64,000 bases of DNA from NCBI GenBank assembly GCA_903824785.1, contig CAIJYD010000040.1, positions 62,001 to 126,000 on the forward strand, read 5' to 3'. The notes under the pieces are model-generated. The model made no database searches and was not told where the DNA came from. It saw only the letters and a list, made by a program, of their open reading frames with translations. Origin of the DNA: an uncultured Bacteroidota bacterium (GTDB taxonomy: Bacteria > Bacteroidota > Bacteroidia > Bacteroidales > VadinHA17). Below, in pieces: positions 50,648 through 60,442 of this stretch; position 1 is the stretch's first letter; each line of letters opens with the position of its first letter. Made by a program: the position numbers and the translations under genes.

Positions 50648-51812
50648 TGAATCTTCTGTTTTTTCTTCTGTTCGGGTTCCTGTTGCTCTGGCTTTTATTG
50701 TCAGGCGGGTCAAACCGCGTGAGGCTGTTGTTCTTCAGAAGATCCTGAGAAACAGGGGCAGCTTCCCACGATTCATCCACAAGTTTGAGTCGGTCTACCT
50801 TTGTACCCTTTTTGTTCAGGGCTTGTATTTCCTTTACCCGTTGAATTGGAAGAGCAATAATATTGGCTGTTGAATGTTGATCAGTTGAATACCAGTAGAG
50901 TCCTTTATGTACCTCCATTTTCATGAACCAGGCAGTACAGTCGAGTGCTTCAAGAGGGATGTCTTTCGGAGGGAATCCTCTTTGTGCATCAACATAGCAA
51001 TCGAGTTCAAAGTTAAGACAGCATTTCAGTTTGCTGCACTGGCCGGCCAGTTTTTGCGGATTAAGCGACAGCTCCTGATATTTTGCATGGGTTGTTGTAA
51101 CGGAAATAAAATTAGTGATATGTGTGGAGCAGCAGAGTTCTCTTCCGCAAGAGCCAATTCCACCGATCCTTCCGGCTTCCTGGCGTGCCCCGATCTGGCG
51201 CATCTCTATCCTTACCCTGAACTCATCTGCAAGTACTTTGATTAACTGACGGAAGTCAACTCTTTCGTCGGCAATATAATAGAAGATAGCTTTTGTTTTA
51301 TCGCCCTGATATTCAACATCTCCAATCTTCATATTTAGCCGGAGTTCTTCGGAGATCTTTCTTGAGCGAAGCATGGTGTGTGCTTCAAGTTTTTTTGCCT
51401 CTTCCCACTTTTGAATATCGACAGCTTTTGCTTTGCGGTAGACCTTTTTCAGGTCGTCGGGCAATGGTGGGGTTTTAAGTTTCTTGAGTTGTTCATCTAT
51501 TAAATGACCTACCATCGATACACGGCCAATGTCATGTCCGGGAGAAGCCTCTACTGCAACAACATCGCCTATCTCAAGGCGCAGGCCATTAACATTTCTG
51601 AAGAATCCTTTACGGGTATTCTTGAAACGGATTTCAACAAGTTCGTTACCTGTTGGAATTTCGGGCAGATCTTTCAGCCAGTTGAAAGAATCAAGTTTAT
51701 TATACCCGGGTTTATATGTTATATCAGGCATCCGGATCTCATCCCCGAATTGGCCTTGAATATCTTCATTATCTGCCATAAAACGATATTTGCTTTCGAA
51801 GTTACTCTGCAA
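50628..51812 (-). CDS. ricT: RicT/YaaT-like PSP1-domain protein
   Basis: RIGGIGSCGRELCCSTHI...QKLAGQCSKLKCCLNFE conserved cysteines; PSP1 domain. Confidence 0.92.
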   Translation of the reverse strand: MQSNFESKYRFMADNEDIQGQFGDEIRMPDITYKPGYNKLDSFNWLKDLPEIPTGNELVEIRFKNTRKGFFRNVNGLRLEIGDVVAVEASPGHDIGRVSMVGHLIDEQLKKLKTPPLPDDLKKVYRKAKAVDIQKWEEAKKLEAHTMLRSRKISEELRLNMKIGDVEYQGDKTKAIFYYIADERVDFRQLIKVLADEFRVRIEMRQIGARQEAGRIGGIGSCGRELCCSTHITNFISVTTTHAKYQELSLNPQKLAGQCSKLKCCLNFELDCYVDAQRGFPPKDIPLEALDCTAWFMKMEVHKGLYWYSTDQHSTANIIALPIQRVKEIQALNKKGTKVDRLKLVDESWEAAPVSQDLLKNNSLTRFDPPDNKSQSNRNPNRRKNRRFNDKRNK

Positions 51813-51848
51813 AAATAGTCAATAAAAGCTTAATTTCAACAATCGTGC

Positions 51849-52982
51849 TCAGGATGATTTGATGAGCCTCGTAACTTTTAAGGCAAGATCGAGAAAGATA
51901 ATTTTTGCATTCCCGTTTGCTTCGATATGTGAATAGACCAGATTAAACTCTTCTGTGAGGGGATAAATATTATTCTGATTGATGAATGGGTGGAACTTTC
52001 CGGAGAAACTTGCCTCTTCACCTGTAAGGAAAACCAGCCTGTTTTTCAGTTGATCGAGTGAAAGCATGAGGTTTTCCCGCAGAAGCCTCAAAGAAAAAGA
52101 TATGAAATTTTTCTGCGCCTCCCTGCCTGTCGCAGCAATCTCCTCCGACCAGCCGATGACAGAAATTATGTCGCGTTTCCAGGCAAAACGCATAAGACTT
52201 TTAAACCGGTCGAGATTAGCCAGTGAAGCATCTTCTGATTCACACAACTCAATAGCTCTGACGATATTACCTTTTGAGACATGCGATATTTCGGCAGCTT
52301 TTTCCGGTGAAAGGTTAAATCGTTTTGTCAGGTAAGATTCAATATCCTTGCTGCTGAAGGAGGGGATTTTCAGAAGCTGACATCTTGAGAGAATGGTCGG
52401 GATTACTTTGCCGGGCTCTTCCGAAACAAGGAGGAAAAGAGTTTTCTCCGGAGGTTCCTCAATCATTTTCAGGAGCTTATTGGAGGTCGCCTGATGCATT
52501 TTTTCGGGAAGCCAGATGATCATTATTTTAAAATCCGATTCAAAGGTCTTCAGACTCAGCTTTTTTATTATCTCTGAAGCTTCGGAGGCAAATATCATCC
52601 CCTGAGCATTTCCAACCTCAATCGAATCGAGCCAGTTATTAATTGTAAAAAAAGGAGATTTTTTTACGAACGCTCTCCACTCTTCTATATAATTGTCGCT
52701 TACGGGGTCGGTGGCTTTCTTCCCTTTTATAACAGGAAAGACAAAATGAAAGTCAGGATGAATCATCTTCTCGTACTTAACGCACGATTTACAGGTTCCG
52801 CATGAGTCATGGTCTGACCTGTTCTCACAACTTATGTACATGGCATAAGCAAGGGCAAGAGCCATGCTGCCGCATCCTTCCGGACCTGCAAACAACTGGG
52901 CATGGCTCACCCTTTCTTCCTTAACCGAGTGGATAAGCTTTCCTATAATATCCTTCTGACCAGGGATCTGTGAGAAATTCAT
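51849..52982 (-). CDS. holB: DNA polymerase III delta' subunit
   Basis: QLFAGPEGCGSMALALAYA, zinc-finger cysteines (CGTCKSC), ATSNKLLKMIEEPP, ILSRCQLL. Confidence 0.92.
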   Translation of the reverse strand: MNFSQIPGQKDIIGKLIHSVKEERVSHAQLFAGPEGCGSMALALAYAMYISCENRSDHDSCGTCKSCVKYEKMIHPDFHFVFPVIKGKKATDPVSDNYIEEWRAFVKKSPFFTINNWLDSIEVGNAQGMIFASEASEIIKKLSLKTFESDFKIMIIWLPEKMHQATSNKLLKMIEEPPEKTLFLLVSEEPGKVIPTILSRCQLLKIPSFSSKDIESYLTKRFNLSPEKAAEISHVSKGNIVRAIELCESEDASLANLDRFKSLMRFAWKRDIISVIGWSEEIAATGREAQKNFISFSLRLLRENLMLSLDQLKNRLVFLTGEEASFSGKFHPFINQNNIYPLTEEFNLVYSHIEANGNAKIIFLDLALKVTRLIKSS

Positions 52983-53030
52983 CTTCCTGTTAATCTTTCC
53001 TGAAAGAAATACAATTCAATTTTTACTTTA

Positions 53031-53528
53031 TTATAAAGCAGCTAAAGCTTTGTCGTAGTCAGGCTCAATTGTGATTTCGGGGACAAGTTCAGTATAAGTG
53101 ACATTACCCGATTCATCAATAACCACGATACTGCGGGCATAAACCCCTGCAAGAGGACCGTCGGTAATGTCGACGCCATAAGATTTTCCAAAAGCTGAAT
53201 CCCTGAAACCTGAAAGGGTTATAACATTGGTAATCCCTTCAGCTGAGCAGAAACGGCCATGGGCAAAAGGAAGATCTTTTGAAATTGCCAGTACTGAAGT
53301 ATTTGTTTTCCCTGCAGCCAGCTGGTTAAATTTACGTACTGAAGCAGCACACACTGATGTGTCGAGACTCGGGAATATATTCAAAATCAGTTTCTTTCCC
53401 TTTAACTCATTAAGAGAAAGGTTTCCAAGGTCAGATTTTACCAGAGTAAAATCGGGGGCTTTGCTCCCAAGTGATGGTAGGTTTCCGGATGTATTTACAG
53501 GATTCCCCTTTAAAGTAATTTTTGCCAT
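53031..53528 (-). CDS. tpx: Thiol peroxidase
   Basis: [26 protein letters not shown] peroxidatic Cys; internal [11 protein letters not shown] is the likely start. Confidence 0.95.
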   Translation of the reverse strand: MAKITLKGNPVNTSGNLPSLGSKAPDFTLVKSDLGNLSLNELKGKKLILNIFPSLDTSVCAASVRKFNQLAAGKTNTSVLAISKDLPFAHGRFCSAEGITNVITLSGFRDSAFGKSYGVDITDGPLAGVYARSIVVIDESGNVTYTELVPEITIEPDYDKALAAL

Positions 53529-53658
53529 AATTTTTTTTTCAAATTTAATCATTCTTTTATGAAGTGGCAACAATAGAAAAGGGGCCAAAGTTCATTCGGG
53601 AGTTGATTTTTAATGAAAACAGATGATTTTTTGCAAATGAATATTTATAAAAAAAATG

Positions 53659-53666
53659 TAGGTTTG
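53659..53666 (+). promoter_or_regulatory. Bacteroidota -7 element (TAGGTTTG)
   Basis: TAnnTTTG match 41 bp upstream of pgk. Confidence 0.55.
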
Positions 53667-53706
53667 TAAAAAGAAAATTCATCATTAATAATAAAAATAC
53701 AGATCT

Positions 53707-54969
53707 ATGAAAATGATTCAGGACTTTAATTTCAAGGGAAAGAAAGCAATAGTTAGGGTCGATTTCAACGTACCCCTCGACAAAAAAACCTTTACAGTGA
53801 CCGACGATACCCGTATCAGGGGGGCATTACTGACAATCAATAAGATTCTAAATGACGGCGGTTGCCTTATCCTTATGTCTCATCTCGGAAGACCGGAGGG
53901 ACCAATGGAAAAATATTCACTTAAGCCGGTAATTCCGGTTCTTGAAAAGCATCTTGGAAAGAAGGTATTATTTGCCGGCGATTGTCTTGGTGAATCTGCC
54001 GTGGAAATGGCCGGTGCATTAAAACCGGGTGAGATTCTGCTTCTTGAGAATGTCCGTTTCTATCCTGAAGAGGAAGGAAAACCAATTCTTCCAGAGAATG
54101 TAACAGATGAAGAGAAGAAAGCTGCAAAAGCAGCGATGAAGGTCGGGCAGAAAGAGATGGCGAAAAAACTCGCCGGCTATGCCGAAATATATGTAAATGA
54201 TGCATTTGGTACTGCCCATCGGGCTCATGCCACCACTGCTGTGATGGCTGATTTTTTTGATACAGAAAAAAGAATGTTCGGCTATCTTATTAACAGTGAG
54301 CTTGCTGCAATGGATAAGGTTCTGAATAATTCTCAAAGGCCGTTTACCGCCATAATGGGAGGAGCTAAGGTTTCAGATAAGATTATGCTTATTGAGAATC
54401 TTCTTAACAGGGTCGATAATCTGATTATAGGCGGCGGGATGACCTATACCTTTATTAAAGCTATGGGTGGCAAAATAGGCAAGTCGCTTTGTGAGGAAGA
54501 TAAACTTGAACTTGCCCTCCAGCTTATTGAGAAGGCAAAAGAGAAAAATGTTAAGCTTTACCTTCCTGTTGATAGTCTCAATGCCGATAAATTTGATAAT
54601 GAGGCGAGCACAGCTATTACAGCTGCCGATGCTATAGAAGATGGATGGCTTGGCCTCGACATCGCTGAAGGGTCAATTAAACTCTTTTCATCTGTTATTG
54701 AAAACTCCAAAACAATTCTATGGAACGGACCAATGGGTGTCTTCGAAATGGAGAAATTCTCAAAAGGAACAACCTCTGTCGCAAAAGCGATTGCAGAAGC
54801 AACATCAAAAGGGGCTTTCAGTCTGATCGGCGGTGGCGACTCTGTTGCTGCAATCAATAAGAACGGACTGGCTGAAAAAGTAAGCTATGTTTCAACAGGA
54901 GGAGGAGCAATGCTTGAATATATGGAAGGAAAGAAACTTCCGGGGATTACTGCCATACGCGGAGAATAG
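53707..54969 (+). CDS. pgk: Phosphoglycerate kinase
   Basis: [34 protein letters not shown]. Confidence 0.98.
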   Translation: MKMIQDFNFKGKKAIVRVDFNVPLDKKTFTVTDDTRIRGALLTINKILNDGGCLILMSHLGRPEGPMEKYSLKPVIPVLEKHLGKKVLFAGDCLGESAVEMAGALKPGEILLLENVRFYPEEEGKPILPENVTDEEKKAAKAAMKVGQKEMAKKLAGYAEIYVNDAFGTAHRAHATTAVMADFFDTEKRMFGYLINSELAAMDKVLNNSQRPFTAIMGGAKVSDKIMLIENLLNRVDNLIIGGGMTYTFIKAMGGKIGKSLCEEDKLELALQLIEKAKEKNVKLYLPVDSLNADKFDNEASTAITAADAIEDGWLGLDIAEGSIKLFSSVIENSKTILWNGPMGVFEMEKFSKGTTSVAKAIAEATSKGAFSLIGGGDSVAAINKNGLAEKVSYVSTGGGAMLEYMEGKKLPGITAIRGE

Positions 54970-55007
54970 TATAAAAAAGAGGGTTAGAATACCTTATATA
55001 ATTAAAG

Positions 55008-55041
55008 AAGAGGCTGCATACAGATGCGTCCTCTTTTTTTA
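55008..55041 (+). terminator. Rho-independent terminator of pgk
   Basis: AAGAGG-c-TGCAT-acag-ATGCG-t-CCTCTT followed by TTTTT. Confidence 0.8.
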
Positions 55042-55044
55042 TTG

Positions 55045-55052
55045 TATCTTTG
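55045..55052 (+). promoter_or_regulatory. Bacteroidota -7 element (TATCTTTG)
   Basis: TAnnTTTG directly after the pgk terminator, upstream of the lipoprotein gene. Confidence 0.5.
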
Positions 55053-55163
55053 TATTCAGAAATGAAACCCGGCTGACAGGTGTGAATTATTAAAAACTAA
55101 TCAGGATAATTCAGGATCAGCAAGAAGAGGTTCCATCCGGGTATTTTTTAATATTATTTACGG

Positions 55164-55694
55164 ATGAAAAAAATATTTTACATTATTCTGTTTTCTCTGA
55201 CTGTTCTTGTATCATGCACGAAAACAGAACCTTTGCGCACAAGCGGCATTGATACCATTGATAACAGTACCTACCAGACCACAACTTATTTTGTCTATGG
55301 CTTTTCATTTTCAAGGGCAATGCTTGTATCAACCATTGAAAGCCATGGTTATGACATTGTATTATATGTAAACAATGATTCTCCTCCGGGAAGATTGACC
55401 TTTCAGGCAAATAATCTGAAGCCATCCTTTGCCAAAGCAGGAGATTATGCCGATGCTGAAGCAGCTAAAACAGCATTTAACAACCTGAAAACAATTCCGG
55501 CTTTGCAATGGCAGGATATGGCCGATCCTATTGCTCCCAATCAGCTCTGGATTTACAGAACCGGTAGTGAGAACTATGTAAAAATCAGGATTGTAAGTAC
55601 AATAAATGAGATCAGAAGCACCCTCCCTTACGGTGAATGTACTTTCCAGTGGGTTATTCAGCCCGATGGATCCACAACTTTTCCGGGCAAATGA
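55164..55694 (+). CDS. Small predicted lipoprotein, function unknown
   Basis: Signal with lipobox LVSC; ATGA overlap with the next gene. Confidence 0.7.
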   Translation: MKKIFYIILFSLTVLVSCTKTEPLRTSGIDTIDNSTYQTTTYFVYGFSFSRAMLVSTIESHGYDIVLYVNNDSPPGRLTFQANNLKPSFAKAGDYADAEAAKTAFNNLKTIPALQWQDMADPIAPNQLWIYRTGSENYVKIRIVSTINEIRSTLPYGECTFQWVIQPDGSTTFPGK

Positions 55695-56680
55695 GAAGTG
55701 ATTTGCGAAACAGAATTTTCAATATCCGGACGGAGGAGGAATTTCTGAAAACGGCATTGGAGGTATTTGATTACCAGTATCATGGAAATCCTGTATATAA
55801 GTCATTTATAAGCAATCTCAATAGAAGCCGCAGTTCATTTGAGACTGTTTCTGATCTCCCGTTTTTGCCTGTGGAATTCTTCAGAAATCATCAGATAATT
55901 TCCGGTGAGCGTCCTGTAGAAATGATCTTTGAGAGCAGTGGTACAACAGGAACTGTAGCCGGGAAACACCTTGTAAGTGATTTGAGTCTTTATGAAGAGA
56001 GTTTCTTTAAAACATTCAACCTCTTTTATGGCGAACCCGGTGATTATTTCATTGCAGCCTTATTGCCATCATATATTGAAAGAAAAGGATCCTCACTGGT
56101 TTACATGGCAGATAAACTTATAGGGAAAAGCCTCCATCCTGAGAGCGGGTTTTACAAAGGGAATACTGAAGATCTGGTAAACGCCCTGAAAAAAGCAAAA
56201 GGGCAGAACCATAAAATCCTGTTACTCGGGGTAAGTTTTGCCCTTCTTGATCTTGCTGAAAATGAGTCGCCTGATCTTTCCGGAGTAATCGTAATGGAGA
56301 CCGGAGGGATGAAAGGCAGAAGAAAAGAGCTGACCCGACCGGGGCTTCATGCAATTCTGAAAGAGAAATTCAATGTTTCCTCAATACATTCGGAATATGG
56401 GATGACAGAACTTATGAGTCAGGCATACTCGAAAGGAGACGGCATCTTTTATTCTCCTCCCTGGATGAAAGTGGTTATCAGGGACCCGAACGATCCTCTG
56501 ACTCTGTTTACCGGGCCGGGTAAAACAGGAGGGATAAATATTATAGATCTTGCAAATTTAAACTCATGCTCCTTCATCTCTACCGGAGATCTCGGCAGAG
56601 TACATGAAGATGGAGGGTTTGAAGTACTCGGACGGTTCGATTCGAGCGATATCAGAGGATGCAATCTGCTGGCCGAATAA
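55691..56680 (+). CDS. LuxE/PaaK-like acyl-protein synthetase family enzyme
   Basis: ESSGTTGTVAGKH adenylation motif, HSEYGMTELMSQAY, STGDLGRVHEDGGFEVLGR; start corrected to 55691. Confidence 0.85.
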   Translation: MRSDLRNRIFNIRTEEEFLKTALEVFDYQYHGNPVYKSFISNLNRSRSSFETVSDLPFLPVEFFRNHQIISGERPVEMIFESSGTTGTVAGKHLVSDLSLYEESFFKTFNLFYGEPGDYFIAALLPSYIERKGSSLVYMADKLIGKSLHPESGFYKGNTEDLVNALKKAKGQNHKILLLGVSFALLDLAENESPDLSGVIVMETGGMKGRRKELTRPGLHAILKEKFNVSSIHSEYGMTELMSQAYSKGDGIFYSPPWMKVVIRDPNDPLTLFTGPGKTGGINIIDLANLNSCSFISTGDLGRVHEDGGFEVLGRFDSSDIRGCNLLAE

Positions 56681-56776
56681 TACCTGGAAGTTTCACTGCC
56701 TTTTATTATCTGGTCATTGGTATCGTCTCTTCCGGTAAGCGGATAAATGCCGGTTAATAACCTGAAATCGTAATAA

Positions 56777-57883
56777 TTATAAGATCCCGAGTTTTGTTTT
56801 TATCGCCGGAGGGATCGCGTTTTTATTAACCATTATGAAGATAGTTTTTGCGCGAACATAGTTTTCCGACATATTGAGGTATCCTCCGGAGGAGTTACTG
56901 GTCGGGCCCCAGGAGTTCTTTGTTTTATAATAATTCATCCCCGACTGGTCTTTCAGCATACCTGTAAGATGCATCAGGTGGTCATCGGTAGTGGTGAAGG
57001 TTTCATAACCTGCCTGTCGCATCTCCTGAGAGACAACAGGTCCGGGCAGAACAGCTACCCCCTTCGAATGGGTAAACCCTTTTTCACTTACATCACCGTC
57101 CCAGTTAACAGTATAACCATTGTTTAATGAGTAGTTCATAATGGTGATAAGTTCATCAAGAGGGACATTATAAAATTTTCCCATTGTCCAGTTGTCGGGT
57201 ACTTCTAGAACCCCCTGAGAATAGAAGGGGAAATGTGTGAATGAGGTTATTTCGACATAATCAGCCGGATTAATACCAAGACTTGCAGCAAATGATGCCG
57301 GGGTATAGTTTACACCTTTGTAGGTAAAAGATTCCGGAATTTTTCCAAGGTAAGTATCAAGAACTGCATCAACTATTTTATCATACTGTTCACTTGCTTT
57401 TTTCCGCTCTACAGGAACTGAAGCAACAGCTGCAAGGAAATCCTGAAACTCACCATGGTTATGGGTTGGCGATCCATAATTCAGTCCGTTGTAGACCTCA
57501 TCAGGAACTATACCCGTCTCGGAGAAGACGTTCATCCAGTCGTGAGCAAGGCTTCCCTCGGAAATGTTTCCTTTCCCCTGCCTCAGGTAGTTGTTTGAAA
57601 GTTTCTTCAAATAGTTATATCGCACAATGAACATCTCGGAGAGGTCGTACTCCCCTTTCCCGGTACGCAGAAGCTCTGATTCGATGAACGAAGTTGTGGC
57701 AAAGCACCAGCAGGTTCCTGTAGCGGCCTGATTTTTAACAGGTGTAGCCTTTAGCTCCACTACGGGTGTAAACCTGACCTCTTCTTCAGTTTTTTGGACA
57801 GGAGGAGTGGCGTTTTTCTTTTGGGCGAAAGCTGAAAGTGAGAGAAATCCGATCAGCAGAATAAGGGAAACTTGTCTTTTCAT
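56777..57883 (-). CDS. Secreted C1 family (bleomycin hydrolase-like) cysteine peptidase
   Basis: Signal peptide ...SAFAQ; VKNQAATGTCWCFATTSF, DDHLMHLTGM, KNSWG catalytic motifs. Confidence 0.92.
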   Translation of the reverse strand: MKRQVSLILLIGFLSLSAFAQKKNATPPVQKTEEEVRFTPVVELKATPVKNQAATGTCWCFATTSFIESELLRTGKGEYDLSEMFIVRYNYLKKLSNNYLRQGKGNISEGSLAHDWMNVFSETGIVPDEVYNGLNYGSPTHNHGEFQDFLAAVASVPVERKKASEQYDKIVDAVLDTYLGKIPESFTYKGVNYTPASFAASLGINPADYVEITSFTHFPFYSQGVLEVPDNWTMGKFYNVPLDELITIMNYSLNNGYTVNWDGDVSEKGFTHSKGVAVLPGPVVSQEMRQAGYETFTTTDDHLMHLTGMLKDQSGMNYYKTKNSWGPTSNSSGGYLNMSENYVRAKTIFIMVNKNAIPPAIKTKLGIL

Positions 57884-58017
57884 CCGTATATAGTTTTGTT
57901 TGAAGGGTTGTGTTGGAACATTTAAGGTATTATTTTGTGCAGGTTTGCGGTTATAAATATAGGTGCTTTATTCAAAGTTACAGTTTAATTCCTGAAAGCG
58001 GCATTAAATATCAGAGA

Positions 58018-58272
58018 CTAAGCTAAAGAAATTAAAAATAATATTCTGAATCCTTTAATTTTAATCCATTCAATATTAGTATGATCTCTTTTAAAGTCTG
58101 TTGAAATTTTATCCACCATTTCGCCAATAACTACAAAATTCATCATTGTTGCGTCAAAGTTTCGGTAGTCATTATTAAAACTATCAGCAGAATCAAATCC
58201 GGAAGTATATTCAATAATCCTGTTTGTTGCTTCGAGAATCGATTCAAGACAGAGATAATCTTTAGTCAGCAT
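58018..58272 (-). pseudogene. Truncated HepT/DUF86-like toxin remnant
   Basis: YLCLESILEATNRIIEYTSGF...MMNFVVIGEMVDKIS...WIKIKGFR then terminates; RX4H(XY) catalytic segment missing. Confidence 0.7.
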
Positions 58273-58564
58273 AGAGAGTCTCGCTTAATATTTGCTTTTT
58301 GATCCTTGGTTTAATATATTTCTCACGGCAGATATCTATTTCAATTCCAAGGGTTTTTAAGAAGAAGGCTTTCAACTGTAATTTAAGTTCAAAAAGTTCT
58401 TGTGTATTATCCTCAAATTCAACCATAAGGTCTAAGTCACTGTCAATATTTTGCTCGCCGCGGGCGTATGATCCAAAGAGTCCGATTCGGACAATATGAT
58501 ATTTATCGCGGAACAGGTTTTTGTTCTGCGCCAGAAACAACAATATTTGGTCTTTGCTTTTCAT
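58262..58564 (-). CDS. MntA-like minimal nucleotidyltransferase antitoxin
   Basis: GLFGSYARGEQNIDSDLDLMVEF (GSX10DXD); 11-bp overlap with the HepT remnant. Confidence 0.88.
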   Translation of the reverse strand: MKSKDQILLFLAQNKNLFRDKYHIVRIGLFGSYARGEQNIDSDLDLMVEFEDNTQELFELKLQLKAFFLKTLGIEIDICREKYIKPRIKKQILSETLYAD

Positions 58565-58646
58565 TAGATCACAAAGTTACAAAAATCAGGTAAGCTTTTC
58601 AAGTACATTAAATTCAATTATAACTTTGCGTAAGAATGCTGAATTA

Positions 58647-58754
58647 TTACTTCTTCGCGTCAACGAGTTCATATGAATGATCAATCCACAAAAATATCTC
58701 TTTATCAGGAACTGTCCCATCAAGATTAATAGTGTTCCAGTGCTTTTTATTCAT
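58647..58754 (-). pseudogene. YjbR/MmcQ C-terminal fragment, partial copy of the gene at 59714-60034
   Basis: Reverse strand reads MNKKHWNTINLDGTVPDKEIFLWIDHSYELVDAKK*, 26/35 residues identical to the C-terminus of the intact gene; N-terminal part absent. Confidence 0.85.
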
Positions 58755-58903
58755 ATGATTTTTAACAATACTGTATAAAAAACAGTTATACAATACTTTA
58801 CCAATAATACAATTATCAGATGTTTAAAATAAGGAGAGTTTTTGCCGAGAGATTACTCGATCAAAGGCTCAGGTGAAAGGATGTTTGTGTTAGCGGGTGG
58901 ATT

Positions 58904-59239
58904 TTATTTTAAGAGATCTTGGACTTCTTCTTTAAGTTTTGGCAGATTGTTTATCACAATACTCCAGATGAGATTGTCAGATATTTTATCATAACCGTGA
59001 ACTATTCGGTTTCTGGTCCCTATTATTTTCTGAGCATTGTCGATGTTAAAATCCTTATCTTTTTTAAGAATACGATTAATAGCCTCACCTATTATCTCTA
59101 TATTTCGTTCAACTGCTCTTTTTGTTTTTAAATCTAACAAATAATCAGCAAATTTTCTTGGCTTATCAGTATAATAACTATCTATTTCGTTGATAGATTG
59201 AAGAACGTCGTAAAGCCATGTTTTAATCTCATTATCCAT
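58904..59239 (-). CDS. HepT/DUF86-like RNase toxin
   Basis: NIEIIGEAINRILKK...IIGTRNRIVHGYD with intact RX4HXY-type motif. Confidence 0.88.
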   Translation of the reverse strand: MDNEIKTWLYDVLQSINEIDSYYTDKPRKFADYLLDLKTKRAVERNIEIIGEAINRILKKDKDFNIDNAQKIIGTRNRIVHGYDKISDNLIWSIVINNLPKLKEEVQDLLK

Positions 59240-59531
59240 AGATCAATTGTTTTGTGGAATCAATTGATTGTCTTAAATAGGGATTATTAATTGCTTTATC
59301 TTCCAGAAGGTCAACTTTCCGTTTAAATAAATTCTCCAAGGAGAATTTAAGATCAAAATAGTTATCTGCATATTCGTAAACATCTATCTCACCGAAATCA
59401 ACGATAAGATCAATGTCGCTATTTTTCTTGAGTTTATTTTTAAGGATAGATCCAAAAACAAAAAGTCTGGAGACCTTGTGTTTCGTGCACAAGTCCCGAA
59501 TAGAATCAATATTCTGTTCGACTATGTTCAT
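59232..59531 (-). CDS. MntA-like minimal nucleotidyltransferase antitoxin
   Basis: VFGSILKNKLKKNSDIDLIVDF (GSX10DXD); 8-bp overlap with the HepT-like gene. Confidence 0.88.
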   Translation of the reverse strand: MNIVEQNIDSIRDLCTKHKVSRLFVFGSILKNKLKKNSDIDLIVDFGEIDVYEYADNYFDLKFSLENLFKRKVDLLEDKAINNPYLRQSIDSTKQLIYG

Positions 59532-59713
59532 AAGTCAAAAGTACTATATATTTCTTTAATTTGAAATTGTGCCTAATAAGTCGTCACGGAAGTTTTGGAA
59601 GTAAGAACAATAGCACAAATGGATGAAGAATGCAGAAGTTACTCTCAAAATAAACAGTTCTGACTTCTTCTGTTCAAATGTTCGTTTGTTAATAATAATT
59701 TCAGAACTGAAAG

Positions 59714-60034
59714 TCAACCTTTGCCAGATACAAGTTGATATGAATGATCGATCCACGATAATATTTCCTTATCAGGAATAGTCCCGTTAAGTAAAATTGT
59801 ATTCCAGTGCTTCTTATTCATATGATAACCCGGAATTACTGCAGAGTATCTTTCTCTGAGATCAATTGCCAGATCAGGGTCACATTTAAGGTTTATGCTC
59901 AGGTCGCCATCGAGGTTTACCAATGCAAATATTTTTTCACCTGCCTTAAAGACAAGAGTATCGTCACCGAAGGGAAAGCTTTCCGCAACTCCTTCTTTCG
60001 AAATACAATAATCTCTGATTGTTTCAATATTCAT
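59714..60034 (-). CDS. MmcQ/YjbR family protein
   Basis: CISKEGVAESFPFGDDTLVFKAGEKIFAL...PGYHMNKKHWNTI. Confidence 0.92.
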   Translation of the reverse strand: MNIETIRDYCISKEGVAESFPFGDDTLVFKAGEKIFALVNLDGDLSINLKCDPDLAIDLRERYSAVIPGYHMNKKHWNTILLNGTIPDKEILSWIDHSYQLVSGKG

Positions 60035-60043
60035 ATAACATGA

Positions 60044-60409
60044 TTATCTGAGCGTTGGATAAAACGCATCCTCAATATGATCGATTTCAAACGATTCGTT
60101 TTTTTTAATTACCGTTATCACATCAAACCGGCTAACCTTATTCACATCAAATTTTTGCAGGTAGCCATCAGCTGCAAATATTATTGATTTCTGTTTTTCG
60201 TTGGTAACAGCGGTGACAGGGTGCATCTGATAATCGTCGGTTCGGGTTTTTACCTCTGCGAAAACTATTAAATCGTTTTTCTCGGCGATAATATCAATTT
60301 CATGTTTCCCCCACTTCCAGTTGCGGAAAAGAATTCTGAAGCCGGCTTTTTTCAGATGTTCGGTTGCCAGTTCTTCTCCTTTCTGACCAAGATTATGAGA
60401 TTCAGCCAT
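60044..60409 (-). CDS. yraN: YraN/UPF0102 endonuclease-like protein
   Basis: GQKGEELATEHLKKAGFRILFRNWKWGKHEIDIIAEKNDLIVFAEVKTR. Confidence 0.94.
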   Translation of the reverse strand: MAESHNLGQKGEELATEHLKKAGFRILFRNWKWGKHEIDIIAEKNDLIVFAEVKTRTDDYQMHPVTAVTNEKQKSIIFAADGYLQKFDVNKVSRFDVITVIKKNESFEIDHIEDAFYPTLR

Positions 60410-60442
60410 GGGCAAAGGGTTAGAAAATTTTGAAACAGCGAA

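Noticed and set aside
53921-54336. Minus-strand ORFs inside pgk
   Set aside because: Antisense shadows within a highly conserved gene
56777-57883. C1 peptidase considered as T9SS cargo
   Set aside because: No extra C-terminal sorting domain is visible; the protein ends soon after the catalytic domain
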